64,000 nucleotides of DNA, taken from the NCBI RefSeq assembly GCF_030518215.1, contig NZ_JAULRT010000032.1, forward strand, positions 186,001 through 250,000. Direction: 5' to 3'. Below the pieces are notes generated by a model, which saw only the letters and a list, made by a program, of their open reading frames with translations, searched no databases and was not told where the DNA came from. The position numbers and the translations under genes are program-made. The stretch is from Gilvimarinus algae. GTDB taxonomy: Bacteria; Pseudomonadota; Gammaproteobacteria; Pseudomonadales; Cellvibrionaceae. Of this stretch, positions 17,823-25,635 are shown one piece after another (positions within the stretch are counted from its first letter, which is position 1; the number at the start of each line of letters is the position of its first letter).

Positions 17823-18593
17823 ATGATGCAAGCGCCCAGTCCATCCGATTATCAGCCCCTGGCCTGCCGGGCCTGTGTCCATGGTGATGCCCTCGGGTTT
17901 GACTTCTCCATGGCGTTCCAGCCGATTGTGGATGTGGCGCGTCGGGAGGTGATTGGCTACGAGGCGCTATGCCGCGGCCTGGCCGGGGAGGGCGCCGCTG
18001 CGGTTATGGCGCAAGTAAACGACAGCAACTTGTACCGTTTTGACCAAACCTGCCGCGTCAAGGCCATCGAGCTCGCGGCTCGTCTGGGTCTTGAGGGCTA
18101 CTTGAGCATTAACTTCTTGCCCAACGCGGTCTACCGCCCCGAGCTGTGTATTCGAACAACCCTTGAGGCCGCCCGCCAGTATGATTTTCCGATTGAGCGC
18201 ATTGTCTTCGAAATTACCGAGGTCGAGCGAGTTCGCGACAGTGAACATCTGCATACGATAGTCGAGTACTACCAGCGCTCCGGGTTTAAGACGGCGTTGG
18301 ACGATTTTGGCGCGGGTTACGCTGGGTTAAACCTGTTGTCGAGCTTCCAGCCGGACTTACTCAAGCTGGATCGGCAGCTGATTAGCCAGATAGACCGCAA
18401 TCCGGTAAAAGCAACGATCGTTCGGCACACAGTCGCCATGTGTCTCGACCTGGGTATCACGCCTTTGGCCGAAGGGGTGGAGACCACGGAGGAGTTGGCG
18501 TTTCTTCTGGGTTGTGGTGTTGAGCGTTTTCAGGGCTACCTGTTTGCACGCCCCGGGTTCGAGACGCTGCCGGTCGTTCGCTGGCCCTCCTGA
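17823..18593 (+). CDS. Stand-alone EAL-domain c-di-GMP phosphodiesterase
   Basis: This 256-residue cytosolic protein is nearly all EAL domain. The signature residues are present: Glu47-Ala-Leu in YEALCRG, the Asn of SINFLPN, Glu of FEITE, the Asp pair in LDDFGAGYAGL, the Lys of LLKLD and EGVET. It is therefore likely an active enzyme hydrolysing cyclic di-GMP to pGpG. The ~25-residue N-terminus has two cysteines (LACRACVHGD) that could be a small redox or metal feature. AAGGAG precedes the ATG at good spacing. It lies just upstream of the ectoine operon, with a GGDEF cyclase on the operon's other side. Confidence 0.9.
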   Translation: MMQAPSPSDYQPLACRACVHGDALGFDFSMAFQPIVDVARREVIGYEALCRGLAGEGAAAVMAQVNDSNLYRFDQTCRVKAIELAARLGLEGYLSINFLPNAVYRPELCIRTTLEAARQYDFPIERIVFEITEVERVRDSEHLHTIVEYYQRSGFKTALDDFGAGYAGLNLLSSFQPDLLKLDRQLISQIDRNPVKATIVRHTVAMCLDLGITPLAEGVETTEELAFLLGCGVERFQGYLFARPGFETLPVVRWPS

Positions 18594-18731
18594 TTGGCCC
18601 GGTGAGTAGCGCTCTCGTTGCGACGCCTTAATCTTCGCCGCAGTGGTTTGACTCGCAAGCGCTATTGTCAATCCTTATTGCTCGCCCCCCCGGCTCATCG
18701 CGGCCAATAACGTGTGAAATTTACAATTCCT

Positions 18732-18754
18732 TGCGCCCTTTCGGGGCGCATTTT
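18732..18754 (+). terminator. Probable terminator of the EAL gene
   Basis: TGCGCCC pairs with GGGCGCA across a TTTCG loop, followed by TTTT. It lies in the 300-bp gap 18594-18893, which otherwise holds only a weak promoter candidate and no gene I can support. Confidence 0.6.
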
Positions 18755-18819
18755 CCATTCTGCCTTGCTTCGTGCCCTGTATTAGTGGCTTTTTTGCTAA
18801 ATAACGCGCTTTTCATCCA

Positions 18820-18849
18820 TTGGAACAACCCTTGCGTAGTGTCTAGTAT
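18820..18849 (+). promoter_or_regulatory. Weak candidate promoter of the ectoine-catabolism operon
   Basis: TTGGAA (18820-18825), an 18-bp spacer and TAGTAT (18844-18849), four of six matches each, 45 bp before the first gene. Confidence 0.3.
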
Positions 18850-18893
18850 GACAAAGTGTTAGCGATTCATCACCGGTTAACCACGGGAGATTT

Positions 18894-20051
18894 ATGACGC
18901 AATACTGGCAACAGCTGATGAATGAGGCGCAGCAGCTTCGGCGTCAACTTCACAGCGAGCCCGAGCTTGGCTGGCAGGAGACGGATACGGCGGCGCGCAT
19001 ACGTGATCGGCTGACGCGCTTGGATATACCCTGGCGCGCCTGCGCTGCAACTGGCACTGTGGCGACACTGCGAGCGGACGCGCAGGGCTGGCACACTGCG
19101 CTGCGCGGGGATATTGATGCACTGCCGATTCATGAGCGCACCGAGCTGACCTGGCAATCAAATCGCGCAGGCTGTATGCACGCCTGTGGCCACGATGGCC
19201 ATACAGCGACCTTGCTGACCACCGCTGCCTGGCTGAAGCGTAATGAGGCTCATCTAAAGGGACCCGTCACCTTGATTTTTCAGCCGGCCGAAGAGGGCGG
19301 ACACGGTGCCCGCGAGATGATCAACGATGGCGCCCTCGAGGGCGTCGAACGCATTTATGGTTGGCATAACTGGCCGGCTATCGAGTTTGGCAAGCTGGTG
19401 TGTCCCGATGGCATCGTCATGTGCGGCAATGGCACCTTCGAGGTTGCTCTGACCGGCGTGGGCGGCCACGCCAGTCAGCCTGAACTGTGCCGCGACCCTG
19501 TACTTGCGGCCAGTGCGCTGGTGCAGGCCCTGCAACAAATTGTCAGCCGCCGTCTGGCTCCACAGCAGGCCACGGTGGTGAGCGTAACCTCCATCGACGC
19601 GCCCAGCGCGCCGACGGTGATTCCGGAAAAGGCCGTGATTGGTGGCAGCATCCGCGTGTCTGATCAGAGCGCGCGTGAACGGGTCAACGCGCTCATTGAA
19701 GACATCGCGCAACAGGTTGCCGCCGCTTACGGCGTCGAGGCAAGCGTCACCATCACCCCGCGTTATCACCCGACCATCAATCACCCATCTGCGGCACAAT
19801 CGGTGCGCGAGGCGTGGGGCGAATTGTATGGAAGCGATTCACTGGACCATTCCACCGCTGTGCCGATTATGGCGTCGGAAGATTTTAGCTATTACCTGCG
19901 CGAAATTCCCGGCGCCTTTGCCCTTATCGGGGCGGACGATGGAGAAGCGCATCGCCACCCCTGTCATAGCCCCTATTACGACTTTAACGACCGTTTACTG
20001 GAGCCTGTCACCCGACTTTATAGCCAGTTGGTTCAGGCGCCTCTACCTTAG
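18894..20051 (+). CDS. doeB2: M20 amidohydrolase, probable N-alpha-acetyl-diaminobutyrate deacetylase
   Basis: This 385-residue member of the M20D aminoacylase/hippurate-hydrolase group has a metal site visible in MHACGHDGH. The catalytic and metal Glu pair lies in FQPAEEGGHGA, followed by a dimerisation-domain GVGGHAS motif and a C-terminal MASEDFSYYL. It is the first gene of a tight operon whose other members are ectoine hydrolase, diaminobutyrate transaminase and semialdehyde dehydrogenase. The missing pathway step is deacetylation of N-alpha-acetyl-L-2,4-diaminobutyrate, which this enzyme most likely performs, as for proteins called DoeB2. The classical DoeB of Halomonas is from the aspartoacylase family, so this is the alternative type. 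Function is assigned largely by context. Confidence 0.75.
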   Translation: MTQYWQQLMNEAQQLRRQLHSEPELGWQETDTAARIRDRLTRLDIPWRACAATGTVATLRADAQGWHTALRGDIDALPIHERTELTWQSNRAGCMHACGHDGHTATLLTTAAWLKRNEAHLKGPVTLIFQPAEEGGHGAREMINDGALEGVERIYGWHNWPAIEFGKLVCPDGIVMCGNGTFEVALTGVGGHASQPELCRDPVLAASALVQALQQIVSRRLAPQQATVVSVTSIDAPSAPTVIPEKAVIGGSIRVSDQSARERVNALIEDIAQQVAAAYGVEASVTITPRYHPTINHPSAAQSVREAWGELYGSDSLDHSTAVPIMASEDFSYYLREIPGAFALIGADDGEAHRHPCHSPYYDFNDRLLEPVTRLYSQLVQAPLP

Positions 20052-20088
20052 TGGACACCCTGCCGCTAGTGTAATCTAGGAGAAAGTT

Positions 20089-21363
20089 ATGAGCATATTT
20101 GAACAGCGTGAGTCAGAAATCCGCGGTTACTGCCGTGTTTACCCTGTGGTGTTCGATACCGCGAGTAATGCCAGGCAGGTGGACGATCAGGGGCGTGAGT
20201 ATATTGATTTTTTCGCTGGCGCCGGTGTGTTGAATTTCGGCCACAACAACGAGCGCATGAAGCGAGCGGTGATTGACTACATTGAAGCGGACGGTGTCAC
20301 GCACAGTTTGGATATGCATAGCACGGCCAAGCGCCGTTTTATGGAAAAATTCACCAAGGTCATCCTTGAGCCCCGCGGCATGCCGCACAAAATGCAGTTT
20401 ATGGGGCCTACCGGTACCAACTCGGTAGAGGCCGCGTTAAAAATCGCTCGTCGTGCTACTGGGCGCCGCGAGATCGTCGCTTTTACCCACGGCTTTCACG
20501 GCATGACACTTGGGGCTTTGGCCTGCACGGCAAACCAGGCGTTTCGCGGCGCCGCCGGTGTGCCGCTTGAGCATGTATCTCACTATCCGTTTGGCTGTGA
20601 GAAAACCTGTGCGGGATGCGAGCTCGGCTGTGGTCAGGGAACGATTGAGCAAATGCGCGCGCTCTACAGCGACAGCTCCAGTGGCATTTTGCCGCCCGCC
20701 GCATTTTTGGTCGAGACCATTCAGGCTGAAGGCGGCGTGAACGTAGCAAGTGAAGCCTGGTTGCAGAGCCTGGCCGCACTGGCCAAAGACGTGGGCTCGC
20801 TGTTAATTATTGATGATATTCAGGTGGGCTGCGGGCGCACTGGCTCTTACTTTAGTTTCGATGGTATGGACCTAGATCCCGACATTGTCTGCCTGGCGAA
20901 AGGGATTGGTGGCTGGGGCACGCCCATGGCCATGAATCTGGTCAAACCCGACATTGATAAACACTGGAACCCGGGCGAGCACACGGGCACCTTCCGCGGC
21001 CAAGGACTGAGCTTTGTCGCCGGTGCGGAAGCAATCGGTTATTTCGAAGACGATGAGCTCATGGGTGAAGTTAAAACCAAGGGAAAGCTTATGCACGATA
21101 CCATTGCCCATCTGGAAGAAACTTACGCGGGCGTTCAGGTGCGCGGGCGCGGTATGGTTTATGGCATTGATGTGGGCGACGGTGCGCGCGCCAAACAAAT
21201 CGTCAGCGGTTGCTTTAACGACGGCCTCTTAGTGTCGGCCTGCGGGACCGGCGGTAAAGTGGTCAAATTGATTCCGCCGTTAACTATTCCCGACGATGAT
21301 TTGAAGCAGGGGCTGGATACTCTGATTGCCCACGTGCAAAACGTCATGGAGGCTGCGGCATGA
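20089..21363 (+). CDS. doeD: Diaminobutyrate transaminase of ectoine degradation (EctB-like)
   Basis: This 424-residue class-III PLP aminotransferase is strongly EctB-like (YIDFFAGAGVLNFGHNN, QFMGPTGTNSVEAALKIARR, FTHGFHGMTLGALA). The PLP lysine lies in CLAKGIGG. It should convert L-2,4-diaminobutyrate to aspartate semialdehyde. No ectA or ectC is nearby, and catabolic genes flank it, so DoeD rather than biosynthetic EctB is preferred. An unusual segment at 170-181 has four cysteines spaced C-x3-C-x2-C-x3-C, where EctB has no such motif as I recall it. Its stop overlaps the next start as ATGA. Confidence 0.85.
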   Translation: MSIFEQRESEIRGYCRVYPVVFDTASNARQVDDQGREYIDFFAGAGVLNFGHNNERMKRAVIDYIEADGVTHSLDMHSTAKRRFMEKFTKVILEPRGMPHKMQFMGPTGTNSVEAALKIARRATGRREIVAFTHGFHGMTLGALACTANQAFRGAAGVPLEHVSHYPFGCEKTCAGCELGCGQGTIEQMRALYSDSSSGILPPAAFLVETIQAEGGVNVASEAWLQSLAALAKDVGSLLIIDDIQVGCGRTGSYFSFDGMDLDPDIVCLAKGIGGWGTPMAMNLVKPDIDKHWNPGEHTGTFRGQGLSFVAGAEAIGYFEDDELMGEVKTKGKLMHDTIAHLEETYAGVQVRGRGMVYGIDVGDGARAKQIVSGCFNDGLLVSACGTGGKVVKLIPPLTIPDDDLKQGLDTLIAHVQNVMEAAA

Positions 21364-22637
21364 GACAGCGCGATGATATGACCTTTCCGTTTGAGGAATA
21401 CGAGCGCCGCCTGGCAGAGCTTCGTACGCGCATTGAACAGCGTCACCTCGATGCCGTGGTCATTACCGACCCGGAAAACATTATGTACTTGACGGACTAC
21501 CAGACCACTGGTTACTCCTTCTTTCAGGCTCTGGTCGTTCCGCTCGATGACGAACCCTTTATGATCACCCGCGCCATGGAGGAGTCCAACATCATCGCCC
21601 GAACCTGGGTTGAGCGAACGCGTCCCTACCCGGACACAGGCGATGCGATTCAAATGTTGGTGGACGCCCTGCGTTCATTCGGGCTGGCCGATAAGCGCAT
21701 CGGCTACGAGCGCAACAGCTATTTCTTTCCCGCCTACCAGCAGGATTGTATCCACACGACTTTGACCGACGGCAAGCTGCTCGATTGCTTTGGTATTGTT
21801 GAAGAGGGAAGGGTGTGCAAATCGCCGGTGGAGATCGAGCTCATGCGCCGCGCCGCGGCCGCCACCGAGGCCGGTATGCAGGCGGGGATTGCCGCTTGCG
21901 AGGCCGGCGCCAGCGAAAACGACATTGGCGCCGCGATCAGTGCCGGCATGTTTCGCGCTGGGGGTGAGCCGCCGGCCGTTATGCCTTATGTGACTTCCGG
22001 TCCTCGTTCCATGATCGGCCATGCCACTTGGGAGGGACGCGTCGTCCAGCCGGGTGAGCATGTGTTTCTCGAGGTGGGCGGCTGCTATCGCCGCTACCAC
22101 ACCGCAATGATGCGCACGGTGATGCTCGGTGAGTTGTCGGAGTCAATGTACAAAGCACAGGAAAAAATGAAGCACGCGCTGCAGGCCGTGCACGAGTACG
22201 TGCAACCTGGAATGACCGTTTCGGATGCGGACAATCTTGTACGCAATATTATTTCCGACAACGACGTCGGGGCCCGGCTCATTACCCGTTCGGGTTACTC
22301 CATTGGTATCGCCTTTCCACCCAGCTGGGATGAAGGTTATATCGTGAGCTTGAAACAGGGCGAGTCGGCCGTCCTGAAAGAAGGTATGACTTTTCACATC
22401 ATCCCCTGGATGTGGGGTGTGGACGGCGACAAAACCTGCGGAATATCCGACACCATTTACATCACCTCTGAAGGCTGCGAGTCCTTTTTCACACTGGATC
22501 GGGACTTCACCGTCAAGTCCGATCAGGGCGCCGCTATCACGCAAATCAGTACGCACAAAAATCGCCAGAAAAAAGCCGAGCCGAAAGTGGACGATGAGTC
22601 CAAAGACACTGGCGATGAGTCACGCAAGAACTCCTAG
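21360..22637 (+). CDS. doeA: Ectoine hydrolase (M24 family)
   Basis: This 425-residue pita-bread-fold (M24 creatinase/prolidase) protein opens the ectoine ring to N-acetyl-diaminobutyrate. Visible family features include NIMYLTDYQTTGYSFFQ near the N-terminus and the SGPRSMIGHATWEGRVVQPGEHVFLEVGG core. In the core, Asp metal ligands of peptidases are replaced, as expected for non-peptidase relatives. The C-terminal ~28 residues are a charged Lys/Asp/Ser tail beyond the usual end. The start overlaps doeD by four bases (ATGA); an internal ATG at 21378 is possible. It is the marker gene identifying this operon. Confidence 0.87.
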   Translation: MRQRDDMTFPFEEYERRLAELRTRIEQRHLDAVVITDPENIMYLTDYQTTGYSFFQALVVPLDDEPFMITRAMEESNIIARTWVERTRPYPDTGDAIQMLVDALRSFGLADKRIGYERNSYFFPAYQQDCIHTTLTDGKLLDCFGIVEEGRVCKSPVEIELMRRAAAATEAGMQAGIAACEAGASENDIGAAISAGMFRAGGEPPAVMPYVTSGPRSMIGHATWEGRVVQPGEHVFLEVGGCYRRYHTAMMRTVMLGELSESMYKAQEKMKHALQAVHEYVQPGMTVSDADNLVRNIISDNDVGARLITRSGYSIGIAFPPSWDEGYIVSLKQGESAVLKEGMTFHIIPWMWGVDGDKTCGISDTIYITSEGCESFFTLDRDFTVKSDQGAAITQISTHKNRQKKAEPKVDDESKDTGDESRKNS

Positions 22638-22645
22638 GAGACGTT

Positions 22646-24007
22646 ATGCTGCAAGCGACCAACCCTTTCACGGGCCAAAAAATTGCCGATTATCCCGCGC
22701 TCAACGACACACAGATGGTCGACCGTATCGGTGAGTGTCACAGCGCCTTTGCGAGCTGGCGCGATCGCACCTTTGCCGAACGGGCCGCTGTCCTGAAAGC
22801 CGTGGCCGGTAAGTTGCGCGAGCAGAAAACAGCGATTGCCAAGTTGATGGCCGATGAAATGGGCAAGCCGATTAAAGAGGGTGGGCCCGAAGTCGAAAAA
22901 GCCGCGCTGTGCGCCGAATTTTATGCCGACAATGCCGAGACGTTTTTACAGTCTGAGACCTTGGCCTCCGATGCCGGGCACAGTTATGTGCGCTACCAGC
23001 CACTGGGCACCTTACTGGGCATACTGCCGTGGAATGCCCCGCTATGGTTGGCCTTTCGCTATTTGGCACCGGCTTTGATGGCGGGCAATACCTGCGTTAT
23101 GAAGCACGACCCCAATGTCCCGGCCAGCGCCCAGGCAATTGCCGACGCCTTTGCCGCCGCGGGAGCGCCGGAGCACATAATGGTGAACCTGCCCGTGGCC
23201 ACGCCCCAAGTGGAAGGCGCCATTCGCGACCCACGTATTGCTGCCGTTTCCTTTACCGGCTCGGCCGTTGCCGGTGCCAAAGTGGCAGCGGTGGCCGGCA
23301 GTGAGATTAAGCCCAGTGTCCTAGAACTTGGCGGTTCTGATCCTTGCATCGTGCTCGCCGATGCCGATCTTGAAAAAGCTGCCGATATCGCTGTGCTATC
23401 GCGTATTATCAACGCGGGGCAATCTTGCATTGCCGCCAAGCGGATACTGGTGGAAAAGCCCATTTACGGCGAGTTTGTGGCCATGCTGAAAGAGCGTCTC
23501 GCGCGGCTGCAGCTGGGTGACCCAAACTTGCCCGAGACGGATGTCGGCCCCATCGCCCGCGATGATCTGCGCGAAAACTTACACCGCCAGGTCAGCGAAA
23601 CCATTGCCGCTGGCGCGCGCTGTCTGCTCGGCGGTGAACTGCCCGCCGGTGAGGGTTTCTTTTATCCCGCCACCTTACTGGTGGATGTGGGGGAGCAGAT
23701 GACGGCCTTCCGTGAAGAGACGTTTGGGCCGGTGATGGCGGTTACGCCGGTGGCCGATATCGATGAAGCCCTGAAGCTGGCAAATCAGACGCCCTATGGC
23801 TTAGGCGCCGCTATCTGGACAGCGGATACCGACAGTGCAGAGCAATGGGCCGGTACCATTGAGGCCGGGCAGGTGGCCATTAACGGCATTGTCAAAACCG
23901 ATCCGCGTCTGCCCAGTGGGGGTGTCAAGCGCTCCGGCTATGGTCGCGAATTGGGCCCCCACGGCATTAAAGAGTTTGTCAACGCCAAGCAGGTTTGGGT
24001 GAAATAA
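22646..24007 (+). CDS. doeC: NAD(P)-dependent aldehyde dehydrogenase, aspartate-semialdehyde oxidising
   Basis: This 453-residue aldehyde dehydrogenase has the expected Asn in ILPWNAP, the catalytic Glu in LELGGSDP and the nucleophilic Cys in NAGQSCIAAKR. Its closest appearance is the succinate-semialdehyde dehydrogenase group. In this operon it should oxidise aspartate semialdehyde to aspartate, the final step of ectoine use as carbon and nitrogen source. TAGGAG lies upstream, eight bases after doeA. If taken alone it could be called a succinate-semialdehyde dehydrogenase; context decides. Confidence 0.82.
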   Translation: MLQATNPFTGQKIADYPALNDTQMVDRIGECHSAFASWRDRTFAERAAVLKAVAGKLREQKTAIAKLMADEMGKPIKEGGPEVEKAALCAEFYADNAETFLQSETLASDAGHSYVRYQPLGTLLGILPWNAPLWLAFRYLAPALMAGNTCVMKHDPNVPASAQAIADAFAAAGAPEHIMVNLPVATPQVEGAIRDPRIAAVSFTGSAVAGAKVAAVAGSEIKPSVLELGGSDPCIVLADADLEKAADIAVLSRIINAGQSCIAAKRILVEKPIYGEFVAMLKERLARLQLGDPNLPETDVGPIARDDLRENLHRQVSETIAAGARCLLGGELPAGEGFFYPATLLVDVGEQMTAFREETFGPVMAVTPVADIDEALKLANQTPYGLGAAIWTADTDSAEQWAGTIEAGQVAINGIVKTDPRLPSGGVKRSGYGRELGPHGIKEFVNAKQVWVK

Positions 24008-24074
24008 GGTCTTTTGCGGCATGGGGCTATGCTAAACTAGGACGTTTTGTGCGCCACAATCGAGCTATTGTTTC

Positions 24075-25517
24075 ATGCTGCAACGAAAGTCCGTCTTCGT
24101 CCTATCTCTGAGCCTTCTCTTGCTGGTGGGTTTTGTCGCCACCAGCCTTGTGAGCTATTTGGTGGCCAGGGATTCGGTGACCACCCAGCTCGAAGAGCAG
24201 GCTCTGCCACTGACCAGCGACAATATTTACTCGGAAATCCAGCGCGACCTGCTCCAACCTCTGTTGATCTCCTCCCTGATGGCGCACGATACCTTTGTGA
24301 CAGGTTGGGTAGAAGACGGCGAGCAGGAGCTGGAAAAAATCACCGACTACCTGGCGCGCATTCAGGATAAGTACGACACCATCACGGCGTTTTTCATTTC
24401 GGATCGGACCCTCAATTACTACCACACCAGCGGTATCATTAAGCAGGTCTCGGCGCAGGACCCGAAAGATGACTGGTACTTCCGGGCCAAGGCGCTCAAC
24501 GGTGATTATGAAATCAACGTCGATCAGGACACGGTCGATCGCTCCCGCCTGAGTATTTTTGTCAATTATCGCGTTCTGGATGATCAGGGGCAGTTTATCG
24601 GCGTGACCGGGGTCGGACTGTCGGTGGACTCGGTGATGCAGCTCATCGAAAGCTATCAGCGTCGCTACGGCCGCACCATTTACTTTGTCGACCGTGAGGG
24701 GCGGGTCGCTCTGCACGGCGCAGGTTACAGTGGGGCAGACTGGCTGGGCGACAAGCCTGGGATGAATGGACTCTATACGCGTTTGCTCACCAGCCCCAGT
24801 GCCACAGTCTCATATCATCGAGGTGATGGGCACAAGGTCTACATCAACAGTCGCCTGGTGCCCGAGTTTGATTGGTATTTGATTGTTGAGCAAACGGACG
24901 ACCCCGCCCAGCAGCAAATTGAGCGGGCGCTGTGGTTTAACCTGTTGCTGTCGCTGGCCATTACACTGCTGGTGTTGTCGATCGCCTATTTCACCTTGCG
25001 TGGCTACCAGCGGCGGCTGGAGCAAATGGCCACCAAGGACAAGCTCACTGGGGCGGCCAGCCGGCAGGTGTTTGATTTGATCTTCTCGCGGGCCGTAAAA
25101 ACCGCCCAGCGTAAGGGTCAGCCGCTGGCGCTGATCAGCATGGATCTGGATCGCTTCAAGAGCGTCAATGACACCTACGGTCATCAGTGTGGCGATGAGG
25201 TGATTCGTACCTTTGCTGAGCTGGTGATCGCTCATGTGCGCGAGACAGATACTCTTTGCCGTTGGGGCGGTGAGGAGTTTCTCTTGCTGCTCGAAGACTG
25301 TGATCTCGCCCGGGCCGAACGCATTGCCGAGACCATTCGCAGCGCTTTCGAGTCCCATGTCTTTCGCTTCGGTCGCGATACCCAGCTGCTCACGGTGAGC
25401 TCGGGCGTGGCGCTCTACCGCTCCGGTGAAGGTCTCGGGCAGCTGGTGGACCGGGTTGACCAGGCGCTCTACGAGTCCAAGCGGGCGGGACGCAACCGCG
25501 TCAGCATGGCCGACTAG
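24075..25517 (+). CDS. dCache-type sensor diguanylate cyclase
   Basis: This 480-residue protein has a membrane span at about residues 8-30 and a periplasmic Cache-like domain at about 33-280. The Cache part includes YDTITAFFISDRTLNYYHTSG, DWYFRAKA and GVTGVGLSVDSV. A second span lies at about 290-310, and a GGDEF domain starts with ATKDKLTGAASRQVF. The active site is GGEEF at 398-402, preceded at the proper spacing by RETD, so an inhibitory I-site is present. It should synthesise c-di-GMP in response to an extracellular small molecule. It starts 68 bp after doeC on the same strand and could be co-transcribed. A link of the sensed ligand to ectoine is speculative. Confidence 0.9.
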   Translation: MLQRKSVFVLSLSLLLLVGFVATSLVSYLVARDSVTTQLEEQALPLTSDNIYSEIQRDLLQPLLISSLMAHDTFVTGWVEDGEQELEKITDYLARIQDKYDTITAFFISDRTLNYYHTSGIIKQVSAQDPKDDWYFRAKALNGDYEINVDQDTVDRSRLSIFVNYRVLDDQGQFIGVTGVGLSVDSVMQLIESYQRRYGRTIYFVDREGRVALHGAGYSGADWLGDKPGMNGLYTRLLTSPSATVSYHRGDGHKVYINSRLVPEFDWYLIVEQTDDPAQQQIERALWFNLLLSLAITLLVLSIAYFTLRGYQRRLEQMATKDKLTGAASRQVFDLIFSRAVKTAQRKGQPLALISMDLDRFKSVNDTYGHQCGDEVIRTFAELVIAHVRETDTLCRWGGEEFLLLLEDCDLARAERIAETIRSAFESHVFRFGRDTQLLTVSSGVALYRSGEGLGQLVDRVDQALYESKRAGRNRVSMAD

Positions 25518-25563
25518 TCCTAAGGGGGTGTTGAGTTGCAAGTGGAAGGAGCATACGGCAGAT

Positions 25564-25577
25564 TGTAACGGGTTACA
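25564..25577. promoter_or_regulatory. Palindrome upstream of the GH5 gene
   Basis: TGTAAC-GG-GTTACA is a perfect inverted repeat, 59 bp before the glycosidase ATG. It could be an operator for a carbohydrate-responsive repressor. It falls in the 118-bp gap after the cyclase gene. Confidence 0.45.
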
Positions 25578-25635
25578 TCTTGCCGTCAAGATGCTAAGCT
25601 TGCGCCAACATAAGAAAGACACTCCAGGAGACCCC

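Noticed and set aside
20089-21363. Biosynthetic EctB and hence an ectoine synthesis cluster
   Set aside because: ectA and ectC are absent, and the adjacent ectoine hydrolase and dehydrogenase point to degradation.
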